Below the pieces are notes generated by a model that saw nothing but the letters and a program-made list of their open reading frames with translations, made no database searches and was not told the DNA's origin. A stretch of 64,000 nucleotides of DNA from DASXKD01 sp963707905 (GTDB taxonomy: Bacteria > Actinomycetota > Actinomycetes > Streptosporangiales > Streptosporangiaceae). A program made the position numbers and the translations under genes. Positions 60,542 through 64,000 of this stretch are shown here, in pieces. Position 1 is the stretch's first letter; every line of letters begins with the position of its first letter. The stretch lies in the NCBI GenBank assembly GCA_963707905.1, contig CAVPSA010000056.1, forward strand, positions 1 to 64,000, in the 5' to 3' direction.

Positions 60542-61099
60542 ATGCCCGCACGCAGAACTGTCCGCTGGGCAGTCCCCGGTGCCGCAGCCCTCGTCCTGTC
60601 CTGCACGGCGCTGGCGGGCTGCGGCTCGTCCGGCGGGTCAACGCCCAGCGCGGCCGGCACACCTTCGGCCGGCGGGTCGTCCCCCTCGGCCGGTAATGCC
60701 TCCGCCAACACTGGGAAGCTCACCGGCAACTTCTGTACCGACTTCAAGAACATCGGCACCAACATGCCGATTCCGGCGGCCGGTTCGGGCAGCCTCACCA
60801 CGATGGAGCAGCACGACGGCAAGTACCTCAAGCAGGTGGCGGCCTATTACGCCAGGCTGGCAGCCGAGGCGCCGCCGCAGGCCGGGCAGGAGATCCGGAG
60901 CATCGCTTCGGCGTACCAGGAGCTGGCCTCCTCTCTCGAGAGTGGGGGCGGGCGCGGAGCGCGGGGGCGGGACAAGCAGAGCGGGGGCACCCAGTCGGTC
61001 AGCCAGATCGAGCGGCAGATGGGCTCGCTGACCAGCTCGGGCGCCGCGGCCCAGGCGTTCAAGAAGCTCATCATCTACGTGACCACCAAGTGCTCCTGA
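60542..61099 (+). CDS. small lipoprotein, unknown function
   Basis: A 185-residue exported lipoprotein. The signal MPARRTVRWAVPGAAALVLSCTALAGCGSS ends in the lipobox LAGC (Cys at 27), then a Ser/Gly/Ala/Pro linker, then a mostly helical domain (FCTDFKNIGTNMPIP, YLKQVAAYYARLAAEAPPQAGQEI, AAAQAFKKLIIYVTTKCS). The two remaining cysteines, near the start and end of this domain, may pair. No family is recognised. The region around residue 130-145 (GGGRGARGRDKQSGGTQ) is an unusual Gly/Arg insert in the helical domain. It is divergent from the MFS gene. Confidence 0.82.
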   Translation: MPARRTVRWAVPGAAALVLSCTALAGCGSSGGSTPSAAGTPSAGGSSPSAGNASANTGKLTGNFCTDFKNIGTNMPIPAAGSGSLTTMEQHDGKYLKQVAAYYARLAAEAPPQAGQEIRSIASAYQELASSLESGGGRGARGRDKQSGGTQSVSQIERQMGSLTSSGAAAQAFKKLIIYVTTKCS

Positions 61100-61115
61100 A
61101 CTGCCTGGGAGCGGT

Positions 61116-62111
61116 TCAGGTCGTGGCGGTCACCTTGCTCAGGTGCGCCGGGGCGTCGGGGTCGACGTGCCGCGCCCGGGCGAGCTCGTAGGCGAGCTGC
61201 TGGCCGCGGGTGATCGCGGCGATCACGTGCACCGCCTCCGGCAGGCCGGGGGGCACCGGCAGGGCAGCCGACTGCGCCCGGCGGCTGTCGAGCAGTTCGC
61301 GCAGTTCCGCCAGGTCGGTGTCGGCCGGGCCGCCGCCGGCCACCAGGAGCACGGGCGCACCCGCGTACACCGCGGCGATGGGCCCGTGCAGCAGGTCGGC
61401 CGTGGAGATTCCCTCGGCCAGGATGCCGGTGGTCTCCTTCACCTTGAGCGCGGTCTCCAGCGCGGCGGCGTAGGCGAGCCCGCGGCCGGCCACCACCAGC
61501 CGGTCCAGGCCCCGCCAGCGATCCGCGAGCCGCCGCACCGGGCCGGGATCAGCGAGAACCGCGGCCACCGCAGCGGGCAGGCCGTCCAGGGTGCCGTCGG
61601 GCACGGGCTCGGCGCGCAGCGCAGCGGTCACCGTGGCCAGCACCGCGAGCTGGGCGGTGACCGTCTTGGTGGCCGGTACCGCCCGCTCAGGGCCGGCGTC
61701 GGTGGTGAGCAGCAGGTCCACCGCGTCCGCCAGCGGGCTCCGCGGCTCGTTGGTGATGCCAAGCACCACGGCGCCGCCCGCCCGGGCGGCCTGGCAGGTG
61801 CTGATGATCTCCGGCGTGGCGCCGGACTGGCTCAGCGCCACCACCAGGTACCCGTGCCAGTCCACGGTGGCGTGGTAGCGGGTGTGCAGGCTGGGGGCCG
61901 CCAGGCCGGCCAGGCCCGCGCGCAGTTCGGCCAGGTACCGGCCGAACACCGCGGCGTTGTCCGAGGAGCCGCGGGCCAGGAACACGATCCCGGCCAGCGG
62001 GCGGGGCAGCACCGCGCGCACCGCGCTGGTGTCGGCCGGCGCCCGCGCGGTGACCCTGGCCAGCACCTCCGGCTGGGCGGCCATCTCGGCCGCCATCAGT
62101 TCCCCGGTCAC
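61116..62111 (-). CDS. SIS-domain sugar-phosphate isomerase/deaminase (GlmS C-terminal/AgaS-like)
   Basis: A 331-residue protein with two SIS domains and no glutaminase domain. The first domain has GIVFLARGSSDNAAVFGRYLAEL near 40 and VVALSQSGATPEIISTCQAARAGGA near 90. The second has RLVVAGRGLAYAAALETALKVKETTGILAEG near 200 and ends HLSKVTATT. This is the architecture of NagB-II/AgaS-type glucosamine-6-phosphate deaminases or isomerases. The GTG at 62111 overlaps the stop of the ROK repressor (GTGA), so both are translated together. It probably converts amino-sugar phosphate from chitin breakdown. Confidence 0.9.
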   Translation of the reverse strand: MTGELMAAEMAAQPEVLARVTARAPADTSAVRAVLPRPLAGIVFLARGSSDNAAVFGRYLAELRAGLAGLAAPSLHTRYHATVDWHGYLVVALSQSGATPEIISTCQAARAGGAVVLGITNEPRSPLADAVDLLLTTDAGPERAVPATKTVTAQLAVLATVTAALRAEPVPDGTLDGLPAAVAAVLADPGPVRRLADRWRGLDRLVVAGRGLAYAAALETALKVKETTGILAEGISTADLLHGPIAAVYAGAPVLLVAGGGPADTDLAELRELLDSRRAQSAALPVPPGLPEAVHVIAAITRGQQLAYELARARHVDPDAPAHLSKVTATT

Positions 62112-63382
62112 CAGGCCTCCACGGCATCGCCGTCGGCTGCCGCGGCCAGCGCGGGCGTCGGCGAGTGCGCCGGGCTGGCCAGGCTCGCCGCGGTCCCGGT
62201 GAGCTGCGCCCAGGCAAGGTCCGCACCGGAGGCGAGGCAGCCGTCGACCACCGCGTCCGTGCCCAGGGCGCTGACCCGCACGTCGGGCGTGACCGGCGCG
62301 ATCGGCCGCAGTTCGGCGGTGACCGCCTCGGCGAAGCCCGGCGCCTGGCCGACGCCACCGCCGAGCACGATCAACTGTGGGTCCACGATGGTGACCACCG
62401 CGCAGAGCACCCTGGCCACGAGCGCCGCCTCCTCCGCCACCACCGCGGCGGCACGCTCGTCGCCGCGGGCGGCGGCGGTGAACACCCGGCGGGCCGAGAC
62501 CTGGCCGCGCATGCCGGCCCGGCGCGCGGCGCGCACCACAGCCGGCGCGGACGCGGCCGCCTCCAGCGCGCCGCGCTTGCGGGCATCGGCGGCGTCGGCG
62601 CCGTGACCGCCGGTCATCGGCATATAGGCGATCTCGCCCGCGACCCCGTGCGCGCCGCGGAACAACTGGTCGCCGATGACCAGGCCCATGCCGATGCCCG
62701 TGCCGACGTGCACGAACGCGAAACTGTCCACCTCCCGGCCGTGCCCGTGAGCGCGCTCGGCCAGAGCCGCCGCATCCACGTCGTTCTCCACCATCAGGGC
62801 CGGCCCGAACACCTCCCGCAGGCGCGCCAGCACGGCCGGGCGGTCCCAGCCGGGCAGGCCGCCGGTGAGGGCCATGGCGTTGCGGCGCGCGTCGTAGATA
62901 CCCGGGCTGCCGATGACCGTCTGGGTCACGTCCGCCAGCACCAGCCCGGCCTGCGCGCACAGGCCCTGGGCCAGGCTGACCAGTTCCTCGACCCGGCTGC
63001 GCCCGCCCGAGGCGTGTGACCGCGCCGAGGACCGGGCCCGGATGTCCCCGGCGAGGTCGGCGAGGGCCCCGCGGATGTACTGTGCCCCGACGTCCAGGCC
63101 GAGCACGAAGCCTGCCTCCGGCCTGATCTCATACAGCAGCGCGGACCTGCCCGGCCGGCCGATGCGCTGGCCCGCTTCACGGATCAGGCCCGCCTGCTCG
63201 ACGGTGGCCAGGGCGAGGGACACGGTGGGCTTGGACAGCCCGGACAGCCTGGCAAGGTCGGCGCGGGAGCAGGGGCCGTGGTCCCTGATGTGCCCCAGCA
63301 GAAGCTGTTCATTGAGCGCCCGGATGAGCTGGGGACGCGCGGCCGCCATAGCCCCTGGCATGCCAGCCGACATGACCGTCAC
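62108..63382 (-). CDS. ROK family transcriptional repressor (NagC/XylR-like)
   Basis: A 424-residue repressor. The winged helix is residues about 15-75 (QLIRALNEQLLLGHIRDHGPCSRADLARLSGLSKPTVSLALATVEQAGLI), then the sugar-kinase-fold effector domain (VLGLDVGAQYIRGALADL, ENDVDAAALAERAHG, VHVGTGIGMGLVIGDQLFRGAHGVAGE, VVTIVDPQLIVLGGGVGQ). The usual ROK zinc cluster CXCGXXGC is missing, replaced by MTGGHGADAADARKRGALE. GTG 63382 is preferred because GGAGG lies five bases before it. The palindromes at 58046 and 63608 are its likely targets, with an amino sugar or its phosphate as inducer (inference). Confidence 0.9.
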   Translation of the reverse strand: MTVMSAGMPGAMAAARPQLIRALNEQLLLGHIRDHGPCSRADLARLSGLSKPTVSLALATVEQAGLIREAGQRIGRPGRSALLYEIRPEAGFVLGLDVGAQYIRGALADLAGDIRARSSARSHASGGRSRVEELVSLAQGLCAQAGLVLADVTQTVIGSPGIYDARRNAMALTGGLPGWDRPAVLARLREVFGPALMVENDVDAAALAERAHGHGREVDSFAFVHVGTGIGMGLVIGDQLFRGAHGVAGEIAYMPMTGGHGADAADARKRGALEAAASAPAVVRAARRAGMRGQVSARRVFTAAARGDERAAAVVAEEAALVARVLCAVVTIVDPQLIVLGGGVGQAPGFAEAVTAELRPIAPVTPDVRVSALGTDAVVDGCLASGADLAWAQLTGTAASLASPAHSPTPALAAAADGDAVEAW

Positions 63383-63453
63383 TGCCACCTCCGGCGTCAA
63401 TCCTGCCCTAACTACTACCGTGCGCACATCCGGCGGCCCGGTCGTTTGTCATG

Positions 63454-63495
63454 GTTGTGGCAACGACGACGGAAGAGTGTCGTCGCTGCCACAAC
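63454..63495. repeat. 17-bp inverted repeat in the ROK divergent region
   Basis: GTTGTGGCAACGACGAC (63454-63470) pairs with 63479-63495 with one mismatch across eight bases. It lies 72 bases upstream of the ROK repressor start, between divergent genes, so it is not a terminator there. Its core GTGGCAACGACGAC differs by two bases from the arm of the hairpin at 584-637. Confidence 0.6.
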
Positions 63496-63607
63496 GAGTA
63501 CAAACGTCATCCGGCCCGGCCGGCTGCCGCGGGCTCCCGGCCCAGGTGGCCCGCAGCGGCGAGCTGTTGCCAACCTGTTGCATCGCGGCCTTGTTAGCCA
63601 CTTGATA

Positions 63608-63626
63608 GTTAGGATACTGTCCTAAC
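63608..63626. promoter_or_regulatory. palindromic operator GTTAGGA-tactg-TCCTAAC upstream of the ROK kinase
   Basis: A perfect palindrome with 7-base half-sites and a 5-base centre, nearly identical to the site before the chitinase gene (centre TACTG the same in both). It is 122 bases before the ROK kinase start and about 225 bases from the divergent ROK repressor start, so it may control both. The rest of 63383-63748 holds no gene. Confidence 0.82.
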
Positions 63627-63748
63627 AAAATTGGGCAAGGGTTATCGCTCTTGGGCAGGGCGCCGCTCCTGGGCAACAGGACTATCGCTCCTGGTTAAAG
63701 GACATTGGTCCCTGCGCAATAGCAGACCGGCCCGGAAGGGTACTCCCT

Positions 63749-64000
63749 GTGGCAGATTCGCCTGTCGTGCTCGGCCTGGACTTCGGCGGAACCAAGATCG
63801 CCATGGCCGTGTGCGAGCCGGATGGCGAACTCCGCGCGTCCACCACCGTGTCCAGCGGTGGCGAGCTGGGTGCCCGGGCGAGCTTCGATCGCGGCATCGC
63901 CGCGGCCAGGCAGGTGCTCGCCGCCGCGGCGCCCGGCCGCGAGGTGGCGGCGGTCGGCGTGTCCACCTTCGGGATCCCGTTTGACGACCGGGTCGAGCTG
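63749..64000 (+). CDS. ROK family sugar kinase, truncated by the window end
   Basis: The first 84 residues of a ROK-fold kinase: VADSPVVLGLDFGGTKIAMAVCEPDGE contains the phosphate-binding DFGGTK motif, followed by ARASFDRGIAAARQVLAAAA and VAAVGVSTFGIPFDDRVEL. No helix-turn-helix precedes it, so it is a kinase rather than a repressor. GTG 63749 follows GGAAGG by nine bases. With the upstream palindrome and the SIS isomerase it probably phosphorylates GlcNAc or another sugar released from chitin (inference). Confidence 0.88.
   Translation, partial: MADSPVVLGLDFGGTKIAMAVCEPDGELRASTTVSSGGELGARASFDRGIAAARQVLAAAAPGREVAAVGVSTFGIPFDDRVEL

Noticed and set aside
1..64000. tRNA or rRNA genes, insertion sequences and att sites
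   Set aside because: Looked for cloverleaf-like stretches, transposase-like proteins with terminal repeats and long direct repeats next to an integrase; none was convincing by eye.

Overview
The window is a high-GC (about 70-73 percent by eye) actinobacterial chromosome segment. Third-codon G/C bias is strong, GTG and TTG starts are frequent, and the gene families are typical of filamentous Actinomycetota: DUF397 next to an XRE/DUF5753 regulator, a PF04672-type SAM methyltransferase, a TipAL-type MerR regulator, mycothiol-dependent TIGR03086 proteins, a secreted sedolisin and a PucR/CdaR regulator. A Streptosporangiales- or Streptomycetales-like soil organism is the best guess; no rRNA or marker gene fixes it further. 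I saw no tRNA, rRNA, CRISPR array, transposase or integrase.

Layout. 1-6.2 kb: metabolic genes (nitroreductase, acyl-CoA dehydrogenase, isoamylase-like domain protein, MarR regulator, ABM monooxygenase, iron-type alcohol dehydrogenase). 6.2-14.5 kb: a tightly coupled minus-strand glycan operon (GT2, GT4, Wzx-like flippase joined to a nucleotidyltransferase-like domain, GT4, PIG-L deacetylase, PMT/ArnT-like membrane glycosyltransferase) with a divergent CDF metal exporter. 15.6-22.3 kb: a four-gene minus-strand operon of envelope proteins (membrane protein, CHAP/NlpC-like protein, large glucosaminidase/lytic protein with a repetitive linker, membrane protein) preceded by a perfect SOS-type palindrome. 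22.3-28.3 kb: methyltransferase, phosphotransferase, a TIGR03086 gene with an internal deletion, TetR regulator with twin operators, intact TIGR03086 paralogue, sedolisin, TipAL. 28.4-33.3 kb: glutamine-amidotransferase-like protein, LacI regulator, divergent APC permease and creatinase-like M24 protein. 33.2-42.5 kb: a long minus-strand operon (DUF917, hyuA scar, DUF917, hydantoinase HyuA, Dpp-type ABC transporter) facing a divergent PucR regulator. 44.6-47.6 kb: anti-sigma-like ATPase, DUF397, XRE, SAM methyltransferase. 48-53.8 kb: aromatic amino acid decarboxylase, SthA transhydrogenase, a type II restriction-modification pair (C5 methylase plus NgoMIV-like nuclease) and a LigD-type polymerase domain. 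54.5-57.3 kb: SDR, DDAH-like hydrolase, quinone reductase. 57.5-64 kb: a secreted protein, a GH18 chitinase, MFS exporter, lipoprotein, SIS-domain isomerase, ROK repressor and the start of a ROK kinase. The last group looks like an amino-sugar regulon because the same 19-base palindrome lies upstream of both the chitinase and the ROK kinase.

A recurrent feature is single-base frame breaks in otherwise well conserved genes: nine genes are clearly broken and two or three more are suspected. In every clear case the total gene length fits one-base insertions or deletions. This suggests assembly or read error, so I treat these genes as probably intact in the organism while labelling them as frameshifted here.
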